From positions 19,479,835-19,543,834 of the forward strand of contig CM042955.1 in the NCBI GenBank assembly GCA_023678885.1: 64,000 nucleotides of DNA, written 5' to 3'. The first letter of the stretch is position 1. Each line of letters begins with the position of its first letter. Positions 12,165 through 24,444 of the stretch are shown here, in pieces. Source of the stretch: Pogostemon cablin (lineage: Eukaryota; Streptophyta; Magnoliopsida; Lamiales; Lamiaceae). A model generated the notes under the pieces. The model was given only the letters and a program-made list of their open reading frames with translations. It ran no database searches and was not told the origin of the DNA. The translations under genes and the position numbers were made by a program.

Positions 12165-13670
12165 ATGAATGAGGATAAGCTCCAGAATCAGCAGCAGCAG
12201 CAGAGGAGGATCAGAAGAAAAGGTAATCCGAGTGACGACGGTGAGATTGATGGGAAGCAAGTTAAAGTTAAAGGGCTGAACGAGATCATCACTTCTCTGG
12301 TTCTATTGGAAGATCAGGAGAAACAGGAGTTCGAGGAAGAAGGGAAGGCCAATCAGGAAGAAATGGTCGAATTCCAGGAGAATCACAGCAAGAGGAAGCG
12401 TGAAATGATGGAATTCCACACCACGTTCGAGGGTTTCAACAGGGAGGCCGAACGGGCCGAGGGGGCGGCCCGAAGAAGAAAGTCAAAGGCTAATTCTGTC
12501 GCCGCATCATTGGCTGTTGCTGCCTCCGCGAGTGGGGATGATTCCGTTTCGGACGACCGAAACGGCGCCGTTAGCGATAAAGCTCCGGCCGCCGGAGGAG
12601 GCCCCCAGCGGCGGCTTTGGGTTAGGAATAGGTCCAAAGACTGGTGGGATCAATGCAACAGCCCTGATTTTCCAGATGAGGAATTCAAAAAGGCATTCAG
12701 AATGGGGAAGGATACATTCGATTTGATCTGTAATGAATTGAGCTCAGTCGTAGCTAAAGAGAACACCATGCTGAGAGATGCAGTCCCCGTCCGGCAACGG
12801 GTGGCGGTGTGCATATGGCGGCTGGCCACCGGAGAGCCGCTCCGACTCGTTTCGAAGAAATTCGGGTTGGGTATATCCACCTGCCATAAGCTAGTACTCG
12901 AGGTTTGCTCCGCAATACGCACCGTTTTGATGCCAAAGTACCTAAGATGGCCAGATGATGAAATTTTGAGAAGAATTAAGGACGAATTCGAGTCGATTTC
13001 GGGTATTCCAAACGTTGTTGGATCAATGTACACTACACACATACCGATCATAGCTCCAAAGAACAGTGTGGCTGCATATTTCAACCGAAGGCATACAGAG
13101 AGAAACCAGAAGACATCGTACTCGATTACAGTCCAAGGTGTGGTTGATCCGACAGGGGTGTTCACTGATGTCTGCATAGGTTACCCTGGATCGATGCCGG
13201 ATGATCAGGTGCTGGAGAAGTCGACCCTGTTCCAACGGGCAAACGCAGGGTTCTACAACGGGGTTTGGATCGTTGGCGGGTCGGGTTATCCTCTGATGGA
13301 TTGGGTGCTCGTGCCCTACACACACCAGCATTTGACATGGACACAGCATGCTTTCAATGAGAAGATAGGGGAGGTTCAGAGGATTGCAAAAGATTCATTT
13401 GCAAGATTGAAATCGAGGTGGGGTTGTCTGCAGAAGAGAACTGAGGTTAAGCTGCAGGACTTACCCGTGGTGCTCGGGGCGTGTTGTGTGCTGCACAACA
13501 TCTGCGAAATGAGGGACGAATACTTGGATCCGGAGATCAAATTTGAGGTGTTCGACGACGAGATGGTGCCGGAAATCGGGTTGAGATCGGCCAATGCGAT
13601 GAAGGCGAGGGACACCATTGCTCATAATCTGTTGCACCATAACCATGCTGGTACTTCGTTTCTATCATAG
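12165..13670 (+). CDS. ALP1-like protein (domesticated PIF/Harbinger transposase)
   Basis: Single-exon gene for 501 aa. I start it at the ATG at 12,165; the longer frame begins with TTG. Residues 1-160 are low complexity: a poly-Gln tract, an acidic coiled-coil-like region rich in Glu and Lys, and an Ala/Ser/Gly stretch. From about residue 160 (WWDQCNSPDFPDEEFKKAFR) the protein follows the Harbinger nuclease (DDE_Tnp_4) family to the C terminus. The catalytic acids appear degraded: the usual G-x-x-D-x-T-H is GSMYTTH (Asp to Tyr, about residue 289); PGSMPDD is retained (about 346); the Glu of the V-E-x-A-F block is Lys in AKDSFARLKSRW (about 409). Arabidopsis ALP1 and related proteins have lost nuclease residues and, for ALP1, associate with Polycomb complex PRC2. 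The same type of chromatin role is inferred here, not shown. No TIRs flank the gene. Confidence 0.88.
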   Translation: MNEDKLQNQQQQQRRIRRKGNPSDDGEIDGKQVKVKGLNEIITSLVLLEDQEKQEFEEEGKANQEEMVEFQENHSKRKREMMEFHTTFEGFNREAERAEGAARRRKSKANSVAASLAVAASASGDDSVSDDRNGAVSDKAPAAGGGPQRRLWVRNRSKDWWDQCNSPDFPDEEFKKAFRMGKDTFDLICNELSSVVAKENTMLRDAVPVRQRVAVCIWRLATGEPLRLVSKKFGLGISTCHKLVLEVCSAIRTVLMPKYLRWPDDEILRRIKDEFESISGIPNVVGSMYTTHIPIIAPKNSVAAYFNRRHTERNQKTSYSITVQGVVDPTGVFTDVCIGYPGSMPDDQVLEKSTLFQRANAGFYNGVWIVGGSGYPLMDWVLVPYTHQHLTWTQHAFNEKIGEVQRIAKDSFARLKSRWGCLQKRTEVKLQDLPVVLGACCVLHNICEMRDEYLDPEIKFEVFDDEMVPEIGLRSANAMKARDTIAHNLLHHNHAGTSFLS

Positions 13671-14453
13671 CAGGAAGTTGGGAGTGAATTTGAGGGATTG
13701 TCATTCGTTTATGCAGGTGTTGTAGATTTGTACACCATCATAGGTAGTTGAAAATTTGATGATATTTGTTGGTTGTAGGATGAAAGAAAACATACACAGG
13801 AATCAGACACACATGTAGTTCAGATTTTACATTTTAGAAAGAAAATAGGAAATAACATTATTTCAAGAATGATTCTTTTATTGCATTATTGCTGTTTGCT
13901 GTAAAGGGTTGTGTTTTTAACTCATTTATAATAAGGTTGCAAATACTGTTTATGTAAGAGTATCAATATTTCCCCCCTTTTATGCCTCAAATTCAATGCA
14001 AAATGAATACTGATACCTAATTGAATACCACAACTAGTATACGCTATCAACATTAATCATTGTAAAATTTATTGGTTTATGGCACATAGGTTCCCAATTA
14101 TGTTGGCCATACAGAAAAAAGAAACAAAAATATCAAGACTAATTTGTTTAGCAAGCATAAACAATTATGTGAAATACTATCAAGTATATTCTTAAAATTG
14201 TGTAATAAAATGTTATCTAACAAAAATATAACGTTACCAACTGATACAACGCCTCATTGGTATACCATCAACATAGTTCCTAATATTAGATTCTAAAAGT
14301 CTCGTCCTTTTTTTTTTTTTTTTTACATCGGAAAAAAGTGCTAGTACCATTCCAATAGAGACGTGCTAATCGTGATTCACATGAGAGTGCCATTGAAAAA
14401 ATCTTACGCTACAACTACACCACTACTTGAGCAAATGGGGCTTGCCTCACTCG
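13671..14453. other. 3' flank of ALP1-like gene and gene gap
   Basis: Contains the probable 3' UTR of the upstream gene and AT-rich DNA up to the stop of the minus-strand RRM gene. The two genes converge. No other gene is seen. Confidence 0.5.
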
Positions 14454-17399
14454 TCACCGCAAACCTCCTACTCGTAGCTCTTCTCGATCAGATGGCAGGT
14501 GAAAAGGAAAATGTGCAAAGTGAATCCTCAGGAGTGGAGATTCGGGTTTCTTGTCATCAAACTTGTAGCCTGCACATTTAGAGGTTTCATCAGAGTAGAA
14601 ATCACAAACAAACACGAGAGAAAAAAAAAAGAGCAATTTCATATGGAGACTTGTAATAGAACCGCATTGAACCGAAAGAGGGTTATGTACTGGCATATAA
14701 TCAAAACATAAATGGGGGAAGAAGATCCAACCTTGAAGGGCTTCCAAAGCAGTAAGTGCACACTTCGCATCAGTAAACTCAACAAAGCACAGCACCATCG
14801 CCTTGTCTCCACGCTGCACCATCATATTTGTGTTCAGGCAAGAAAAGAAAGCCCAACAATACAAGCAAAAAATCTAGTATTGATCACAATGGTATTTACT
14901 GGAATCCTAACAGCATACATAATGTGCAAGTAATTTTATTGGCCAATATCTTCTGATCAGACAACTACAAGGCATCTCATGCGCATCCAAGATTCAACTT
15001 GTATATAATTTACAACATTAGCGATTCAGGGATGCTCTCGTTAAGCACACCATATAGCATCCATATGACTGCAACTTGAATTTCTAATGTTTGTCCAATG
15101 GTGATGACAGTTCGAATAATTGTGTCGACAATATAAATAAAAGGAAATCCTATACTGACATGCATTATCAGGTGTAGTGTGGAATTAACTCATCCGGATA
15201 AGAACATTAATTATTTTCTTTAATAAAAAAAGGCGAAAGCAGCAAACTTACACGTCTGGGTTCCTTATGAACCACTCTGATCTCCCTGAACCCAATAAAC
15301 GGCCGAAAAAGATCTATTCGCGAGTCAAGGGATAAAATCAAAACTAGCATATGCGTAGATAGAGATCACCATTGACTAAAAATTCCATTTCAACTGATTA
15401 TCAGCTCCTTTATATCTCATTTTTGACTTTCCGCATAAATAACAAACTTTAACCATCTGCATAAATAACATACTCACCATGATGTTGTGATGAAAAGAAT
15501 ACACATCCACATAATGAATAACTAAACATTGATTGGGTCACCCCATTCCGCCAATCCCACAAAAAAAAGGGGTATTTAAATTGAAAATAAAGGTAACAAA
15601 ATATAATAATGATACCAAAACACAAGGAAACTAGCAAGGATACGTCCTAATTCTCTTCTTGTACAGTCAGTTGGAAGCCCATCAACGAACAGAACGTTTG
15701 ATTCTGCAGCTGGAATAGGATTGCTTTCAGGCCTCCTTGAATCAGGCCTTCTGTAACCGACATCAGGGATCCCAGGGCTGATGCCTGAAGCAACATCTCG
15801 GTAGCGGGATAACAGATCTGGGTCCTCAAAAGAAGATGAATAACCTTTGAAGGCTCCAGGAATCAACCCACTGACACCAGGTTCAGTATCAACACTAGCA
15901 ATGCCATCTAAGCCATATGTCCCAGGGCGAGATGGTAAGAGCTAAATATGAACACAAATGGCCACTATTTAAATATCATTTGTATCCATACCTACAAATG
16001 TATGAAAGATGGAAATATACTCACATCTTTTTGTAGAAAATCTGAGGAACCAGCCCGCTGATCAATGGAGCTATAAGGAGTATAATTTGTCAAAGTTGAC
16101 GTTTCCGATGATAGAAAACCAGGAAAGGTTGGCTTACGAATGTGTCCTGTTATAGTAGAACTATACATTACAGGATGGTATACTAAAGGGGAAAGAATAA
16201 TAAAGAAAGCAACCAGGTTTAGAGAGACAGCAACTAGCAAAAGAACAAATTGAAAAAGTTTGAGATCATAGTGACTAGAAAATCAAAGATTGCAAACTTG
16301 AGAAGTTGGCATCAATTCAAGAATGATTCCCATGTCCGTTAATTCCAGCAACATGAACCATGGTTTGATGGTTGATATTTATATTCCAAAAAGTATTTTT
16401 CTCAGAGACTCCAAATAGTGGAATCCCTTAGTGTAAATACAGTACAGCAGAAACATTTAGTCTTTAGTTACAAGTACCCTTTTATAATTCCTCCCACCCT
16501 AATTTTCTTCTTTTCTTTAAAGGGATATACCAGATTGAGCTCACAATACCATTTTCTTATCAGAACCAAGGATTCAATTAATTCCTTGTAGTCAATATTC
16601 ATTTTTCATCGGCTACTTAAAATTAAACTCATACAACACATCCTGCATAGTCAAAGACTCACTCTTCCACACTGAATTAGGAGGTATCACTAGTAACGAG
16701 TTTGTTATCGCATATTTAAGTAAATATGTTCATGCGTAAAAACTAAGAGCTGCCGAATCATTCCAAATCAAAGGATAAGAATTAAATGTCCAGCAGCACC
16801 AGTTCACGTCGATTCTATGCCTTAACATGTCATTAACCCCACACGATTAAGGCAGACTTAAAATGACAATTTTCTTGATGGCTCCATATATTGAAATCCA
16901 CTTGAGTAATTCAGCACTTAACAATCCCACTCATAATTTCTTCCGAAGAGCATTATTAAATTCAGCACAAAATTATCAAATTTGTATAAAAATTTAACTT
17001 TCAACAAATATTAGTTTCTCCAGAGCAAGTAAGCTACTAATAAAACACCAAAGCAACTAGACTCGTAATGACTAATGACACATACCATACAATCAAAAAC
17101 GCCATCTTCCACACTTAAGCAGGAATCAGTAGGAGTAAAATAAAATACGCCTACTTCCATACTAAATTATGAATCAATAGGCTTTGGAACAAACAAAACA
17201 AACATGTAAGGCACTAAAATTACTTTGAAATTACTACAATTATCGGAATTCGTATGGAAGAGTTGCTAAACCTAAGCTAATCAATGAGTTTATACATTTT
17301 ATAAATTATTATAGGAACAGAAAACGTAAAGGGCAGAGACAGACCTCTATCTGATGATGAGGGAGGAGCACCGCCGTATTTCCAAAAAGAATCCCCCAT
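14454..17399 (-). CDS. NSR-like nuclear-speckle RNA-binding protein (single RRM)
   Basis: Six coding exons on the minus strand: 17399-17345, 16146-16025, 15941-15644, 15313-15252, 14813-14732 and 14569-14454. All introns have GT/AG ends and phases match, giving 244 aa that begin MGDSFWKYGG. Residues 1-140 are a low-complexity Gly/Pro/Ser/Arg region. The RRM covers about 141-222, with RNP2 as VLFVDGLP (142-149) and the RNP1 strand as KAMVLCFVEF (183-192). The block EALQGYKFDDKKPESP is characteristic of plant NSR-type proteins (NSRa/NSRb in Arabidopsis), which localise to nuclear speckles and affect alternative splicing. Exon 3 ends inside RNP2-proximal sequence and exon 4 is only 62 nt. Assignment to the family is firm; orthology to a given NSR is not. 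Confidence 0.88.
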
Positions 17400-18155
17400 T
17401 AAACGAAAAAGATTATGATCGAGTAGATTCAGTATACAGCTTAGTTATCTCTGATTAGGGTTTTTGGTTTTAATTTTTCTTTTTTCTCCACCGTTATTTT
17501 TCAGAAAGATGAGCGAAACGCTAATTATTGTCCAATATCGCAGTAACTCTTTCCAACAGTACTACACTCAATCCTTCCGAAAGGCTAATTTTTTTTTTCT
17601 GAATTTAAATTGATTTAATTAGTCAATCAATCAATATTAGTATTAATAATTGACAAAAACATTATGTGCCCCTTTAAAATTTTGTATTAAATTGTATACC
17701 CAATGTGTACCCTTTATTTTCTAAAAAAAATAAAAAATATTATTTAGTATAGAGATGTGTACCCTTTATTTTCTAAAGAAAAATAAAAAATATTATAAAA
17801 AGTGTATACCTTTACAACAAAATTGTGTATCCTTATTAATTAAAGTATATACACTTTAGAACAAAATAATATACTCTTACCCATAATACTAAATTATAAA
17901 GGCGCACGGTATGCCCCGAGGCACAAGAACCTCACTCTTAATAATTACTACCCCAATCCACTTTTGAGTTTTTTTTTTTTCATTTTGACATCCGCCCCAA
18001 AATAATCTTTTTCCCCTTTTTACATGCATGATTGATGGCACTCACTGGGGCATACACACCCATTAATATAATTGTTAACTATCCATTAAATAATAATATT
18101 TTTTAATCTACGTACAAAAAAAGAGCTCTTTAAATCGGACAGAGAAAATAGTATA
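17400..18155. other. Promoter side of the RRM gene, then repeat-like DNA
   Basis: The first ~200 bp hold the likely promoter and 5' UTR of the minus-strand RRM gene. At 17,650-17,930, short related words (GTGTACCCTTTATTTTCTAAA twice, at about 17,699 and 17,756) show local duplication. No gene is seen. Confidence 0.45.
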
Positions 18156-18352
18156 CTTCATCCGTCCTGTTTCGGTCTCATTTTATTATATTGGACATCC
18201 TATTCAATGGTCACCATTTTTCATTTTAGTAAAAATGACCAACACTACCCATCACATTCCTTTAATACAACTACCCAATATACATAAAATAATAATACTT
18301 CTTAATTCACGTGCAAAAAGTAAACGACCACCTTTTTCCGGAATGGATGGAG
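18156..18352. mobile_element. Stowaway-like MITE (197 bp)
   Basis: Left end CTTCATCCGTCCTGTTTC, right end complement CTCCATCCATTCCGG, TA on both sides (18154-18155, 18353-18354). Confidence 0.7.
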
Positions 18353-18354
18353 TA

Positions 18355-20810
18355 TTTAATTTGGGGTATAGTGAAGTAAATTTAAATTGTTATCCCTCTC
18401 CCAGCTTGAAAACTATTCATATATTTCTAGTTCTCTCCTTCATTAATGCTTGTTAAAGCATTAATGATTGTCAATTCCAAGCATTTAATGCACCTCCCAT
18501 TGGATAAAAGAGCATTAAATGTTCTGACACGGCACCCCTCGACTATCTAGACGTAGGTTGGCGGGTCATCATAGATTTGGCTCCTTGCAAGCACAAATTA
18601 AACAGTGAACCCTCCCTTTAAATCACTTGAGGCACATCTATTTACCTCCTCCACCAATATGCAGGGCAGGGGCGGTGGGGGTCCCTAACGGTGGGGTACA
18701 CTATCATGACACATAAGCTACTTGTGGACATGATGATACTAGGCATGCAGTTTAAGGCTCCTTTATTGGGATTCGGAGTTGGTCGGCCTCTTCAGTCTTC
18801 GATTCTCTCTTGAGCAGAAAGCTCAGAAAGTAGTTCATAGGGTGCGGATGAGAATTTAGTTTGCTGGAGGTTTTGTGATCCTAGCTGAGTTATTGTTGTT
18901 GGGCCCAAAAGGGTTGAGGTACAGTATTGTAACGTATGAAGTTAGACCTTATGCATCCAGGAGAGCTCAAGCCCATCGGGCTTGAGCCCCATCACACGTA
19001 TATTAATTGTTTCAAAATTTCATTTTTGACTCAATATGGCTTTCTATATAGTTGTATCTTTACATTTGTCAAAAGACTTTTTTTTTTCAATGTGTCTTTT
19101 CTAATGTTTTCCCAAAAGATATATTTTTAGAACAATGTAGCCTTTAATAAGGTACAACTTCTCATGAAAAAATATGACCTTCACCAAAAAACAAAATTTT
19201 CATGAAGAGATACATCTTTTCATTAAGGCGCATGACTCTTCGCCAAATGATGCAGCTCTTTACGAAGAGACACAACTCTTCTTCAAGAGACGTGGTTCTT
19301 GACAAAGAGACACAATTATTCTCCAAAAGACACGACTTTTAACCAAAAGACATTACTCTTCATGAAAAGACACATCTTTTCATAATTATTTGTTTTTCTA
19401 TTATTATTTTCTGATACATTTATTTCTAGTTAATTTTGAAATTCTTAATTTAAATATATATAGACTAATATTGTTATAATAATTATATATTATAAACATA
19501 TTCGCGCACCTTTTTTACATATTCATAATTGTTCTTTATTGTCCTTTGTAGTCAAATAATATTATACTTAGGAGCGATGATTCAAAGTGTCGTCTTAAAA
19601 TTGTTGGATATCTTTGTGTTTCTGTATAATATGTTGACTAGAAAAATATAATAGAGAATTAAAATAATGGATTTGAGTCAAGATAAGAGTTGGACTATTT
19701 ATCTATATGACAAAATTGCCCCGCTTTAATGTTTATAATTCGATGATAATCATCTCTAATATATAACAACTCACATCTTGTGATAGTAACACTACAAATC
19801 ACAAGAAACGACAGACCAAATTATACTATGAACTCGCGTTAAGAATATAACAATTTAAAAATACACTACGAATTGTTAGGACAACTCGACTTCACTCAAC
19901 TTTTTCGAACATCCACGACATATGTATTTGAGACCAAGTCTCTAAGTATTGAAGTGTTTTAAGTGTTTGAAATTGTTAAGACAACTCGACTTCAGATGCA
20001 GCTCCCTTCTTTTTGTTTTGGGTGTGAAGCGGTGGCAAACCAAAATACCCAACAAGCATTAACTCTCTCCGAAAAGGAGGGATCTTTTACTTTTTTTTCT
20101 CATGTGGGAGTTAGAATTAATTCTCGTTTATTTACTTGTATCCATGTGGGGAGGAAAAAAAGTCTATACTCAGTTACAAAATTTACTTTCTACACGACGG
20201 GGGTGGTTCTATTTTTCTTTTAATGAGAGTTCTGGGTATCGGAGTGATAATTTATAAAAATGAAAGAGTCTAATTATAGATTTTAGGTTATTATTTTATT
20301 CTATGTAACATTGAAATTAATTTTGAATTTAAATTCAAATATCTTACTATTAAATAACATGATTTTTGCAACAATCACACTCTTTTGATCATAACTCTTC
20401 ATAAACACTCTTTAATCTTATAAATACAATTCTAAAATAACTTTTCTATTCACCTTAAATTTTCAATATAATTATCAATAAATATACTTTCTTATATAAT
20501 AAATATTATACTCTTAATAATAAATTGAATCGTTTCATATGTACGTACAAGTTCCCTACAAAATTCATGATTCATTTAACAATTTTTTTTAAAAGAAAAA
20601 ACATGTTTAACAAAACAATTCGTACCAGTACAGAGTATGTGTGTAGTGTTTCACGTGAAGTATGTATCAATAATATAAGATGCACGGACTCCAAGACAAG
20701 TCAAGTTGCTTGTCCCAACCGTTGAGGTAAAACGACGCCGAATCGGACCAACGTAAATACGCACACTGCACACTCATGTCACCTATACTTTCTCTCACCC
20801 ATATAACCCG
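18355..20810. other. Intergenic DNA upstream of the NDR kinase gene
   Basis: No gene recognised. A stretch at 18,480-18,960 is less AT-rich than its surroundings and may be part of an unclassified transposon. A degenerate array at about 19,150-19,385 is listed separately. The word TTGTTAGGACAACTCGACTTC recurs with small changes near 19,873 and 19,974. Confidence 0.4.
19150..19385. repeat. Degenerate array of AAGAGACACAACTCTTC-like units
   Basis: Seven or more loosely conserved units of roughly 30 bp, each containing a form of AAGAGACACNACTCTTC, a short imperfect palindrome. Spacing is irregular and divergence high, indicating an old array. Confidence 0.65.
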
Positions 20811-20819
20811 TACGTGTGT

Positions 20820-20832
20820 GTATATTTAAAGC
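20820..20832 (+). promoter_or_regulatory. TATA-like element of the NDR kinase gene
   Basis: GTATATTTAAAGCG lies about 90 bp before the ATG at 20,911, followed by a GA-rich leader. Position and sequence suit a core promoter; not experimentally supported. Confidence 0.5.
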
Positions 20833-20910
20833 GCCCACAATTTGAGAGAAGAGAGAGAGGGAGTACACAAATTTAGCGCAAATCTAGACAGAGAGAGAGA
20901 GGAGACTGTG

Positions 20911-23900
20911 ATGGAGGAGGTGGAGAACAGCATCAACGGCGAAGAAGAAGTTCTAGGTTCCAGTCTCACTATGGAGAAAGTCGCCGCTGCTAAACAGTTC
21001 ATCGAGAATCACTACAAGAATCAGATGAAAAGTATACAGGAAAGAAAAGAAAGGTATGCTTGGATACAGATGTATGTATATATTGCGAGCCATGTACTTG
21101 CACTGTTTCTGAAACTTCTTTGACTTGGAAATGTAGTGCCGTGCTGATGAATTAATTAGTTCGAGTTGCGAAACTAGTTCGTGGTTTGCAAGATCTAGTG
21201 TTTACTTCTGTGTTTCGATTGTCTTTTTGTGGATTGTTTGCTCTGCGGATTTAGGTTTTGACCGTCTATTGGGATTAGGGTTAATTGATAAAAATTGAGT
21301 TTTCATATGCGTATAAATGGTGAGTTTATGTGCTCCTTTTATAATTAGAGCTGGTAAAACTGGAAATATTTCCTTTCTGGCGACTTACAAACGTAATTGA
21401 GTTCAATTTGCAGAAATTCTACATTTAGGCGATTTTTTTTTATTATTATTTTAAAGAGATTCGGTTTTAATTCAAGCTATATCAGCTGTAAATAAGCCTA
21501 AATGTGAGTGTGCAAGACCAGGATGAAATATAGATTGTTCAAAATCTCTGCTATGAGAGCTGAATCCTGATGAATTTTAATAATGGTGATGTCATTTTCT
21601 TGGTAGTGAATGTAGGCTGTGTAACTGATGTGTAAATAATATAAGTTGTGATTCATTGATCTCAGAAGGTTAAATGCTTGGAGAGAAGTAGTTGAGATTT
21701 TTTTTAAGGCATGGCAGATGGAGGTTACTTAGTATATGTGTTGTAGGGACTATAAAAACGAAACTTCTGTTTTGACATCCTATAAGTCCTTCTAAATGGT
21801 CCAGTAATATTAACTCATATTTACCATGGATGCACTAGACTAGAAATTTGAGCTGAACTTTGCGACCTTTCTCCAATTCAGGAGGTGGATATTAGAAAGG
21901 AAGCTGGCTTCTTCAGATGTGCCCAAAGAAGAACAGATGAATCTAATTAAAGACTTGGAACGAAAGGAAACTGAGTTCATGAGACTGAGAAGGAACAAGA
22001 TATGTGTTGATGATTTTGAGCTTCTTGCTATCATTGGGCGTGGAGCCTTTGGTGAGGTTGGTGGCATGCCTGCATATCTTTCCCACTTCATTTCAGTTTA
22101 TACAGTTTTCATGTATGCATTTTTCATTCTATATTCTAATGATATGCCAGAAAATGAAAGGCGTGCTCACATAACCTGATAATTTAACAATAATGGCTAT
22201 TTTATTTTATTTTATTGATTCATCTAATGCTGATGATTTGACACTCCAGGTCAGATTATGCCAGGAGAAAAAATCAGGGAATATTTATGCCATGAAGAAG
22301 CTAAAAAAATCTGAAATGGTTTCAAGAGGACAGGTAAGATAGTCAATCATGTGACAAGCACACAGAATTTTCTCTTGGGCGCACTCCTCTTTTCTCTCAC
22401 AGCTCGCATTATTTTCGAGGTCCTTACACTTGCACAAATTGGAAATGCTCCATGAGTTTTACTATTGCTCCTATTACATTTAGGAACAGCTTGTGCATTA
22501 GCAGATCTTTTTGCCTAACAAATATGGTGTTCCACAGGTTGAACATGTAAGAGCAGAGAGGAACCTGTTGGCAGAAGTGGCCAGCCACTGTATAGTTAAA
22601 CTGTACTACTCTTTTCAGGATCCTGAATATTTATATCTTATCATGGAATATCTCCCTGGTGGTGACATGATGACTCTGCTTATGAGAGAAGACACATTGT
22701 CTGAAAACGTGGCTAAATTTTACATTGCTCAGAGTGTGTTGGCCATTGAGTCAATTCACAAACATAATTATATTCACAGGTTTGTGTGGAATGTCTTTTA
22801 AATAATTTTGCGCTTAATATTGAGTTCAATTATTACCTGGTTTACCCTTCTGATTCCATGTCAATTTCTCTTCAGGGATATTAAGCCAGACAATCTTCTT
22901 CTAGATAAGAATGGTCACATGAAGCTCTCAGACTTTGGTCTGTGCAAGCCGCTTGATTGTAGGACTTTATCTACTGTGAATGAAAACGAGGCAATGGATG
23001 ATGAAAATATTAGGGAAGCAATGGATATTGACCGCTTTCCTGATGCAGCTAACAGTAGTAGTTGGAGAAGTCCTCGTGAACAACTTCAGCACTGGCAGAT
23101 GAATAGGAGAAAGTTGGTAAGTTATTGTAGAGATTTATTCAAAAGTTTTTCCTGTTTCACATCTTGTTTATTACTTAAGATGATTAAATCTCTTCTCTTT
23201 ATAATTTTAGGCATTTTCAACTGTTGGAACGCCTGATTATATTGCTCCAGAAGTGCTGTTGAAAAAGGGATATAGCATGGAGTGTGATTGGTCAGTTCAA
23301 ATTCTAATGCTTTTCCATAATTCATGTAGTGTCATATTGAAAGTTGGTGAATACTTATGCCGTGACGTGTTACTTTTAACTCTGAATGCCTTTGCACGAG
23401 CCTTATAGGCTGCTCTATATGTATCTAGTTGAAATTGCAAGACTTGAATCAGAATCTGCATCTCTTTACTGCTTCACTCAGAGCAATAGATGCCAATTAA
23501 ATGAAATTTATGCTAGCTTGTCTCTGTCTCACATATTTGATTACCATAAATGCTTGCAGGTGGTCACTGGGTGCAATCATGTATGAAATGCTTGTTGGCT
23601 ATCCCCCTTTTTATTCTGATGATCCTATGACCACTTGCAGGAAGGTACATGCTTATATACCGTCATTTATTTTCTTCCATCCATTGTCATTGTTTGCTAT
23701 TGCTGCATGTTTATTATACATAGCTATTGCTTTTATACTACATGTATTCAAAACTCGACTACGATGATTTATGGAATATAAAGACACGCATGCAATTAAT
23801 TGACATTGTCCTTTATTCACTCATCATCTCACCTAAGCTTTTCTTATTGTAATTTGCTGCAAACTGGAATATTAATGCTGGTTGTATTGTGCACTGGACC

Positions 23901-24384
23901 ATTATCTAACAACTACCTTATTATCATGGACCTAAAAGCAACTGAGTTCTGTACCCAACCCTTCCTTTCTTTCTACTATGAAATTAATTTCCCTCATTGC
24001 ACTGAGCTTAATTTATGGGTGTTTATTCAGTTAAAAGAATAATTCCGAATATATGGATAATTCATATTTGCCTCTATCTTGAGTATGTGATTGTGCTCCT
24101 TAGCTTAGCAAATTACATGATTGCATGACGTCACGATCTTATATTTTTAATGCAGTTGAGATTATTAATTCAAGAGGATATAATTTTTTTCATCCATATA
24201 AAACTTGGTAGATTTTAATGATTTTGTTTATAAACTAAGATATTGTTTATTAAACTAGCTTATTTTATAAAAAAGCTATAAGCTACAAGAAGTAGGGGCC
24301 AAAAAAAGTATATTTCTATATATGTATGTATATTTATGCATTGCCACTTATCTTTAATAATTACAAATTGCATAGTAACTGTTG

Positions 24385-24444
<60 letters not shown>

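Noticed and set aside
12383..13646. Several antisense and alternate-frame open frames over the ALP1-like gene
   Set aside because: Shadows of a GC-richer coding region; none shows a domain.
20525..20725. 66-aa frame upstream of the NDR gene
   Set aside because: No domain, AT-rich, in the promoter region.
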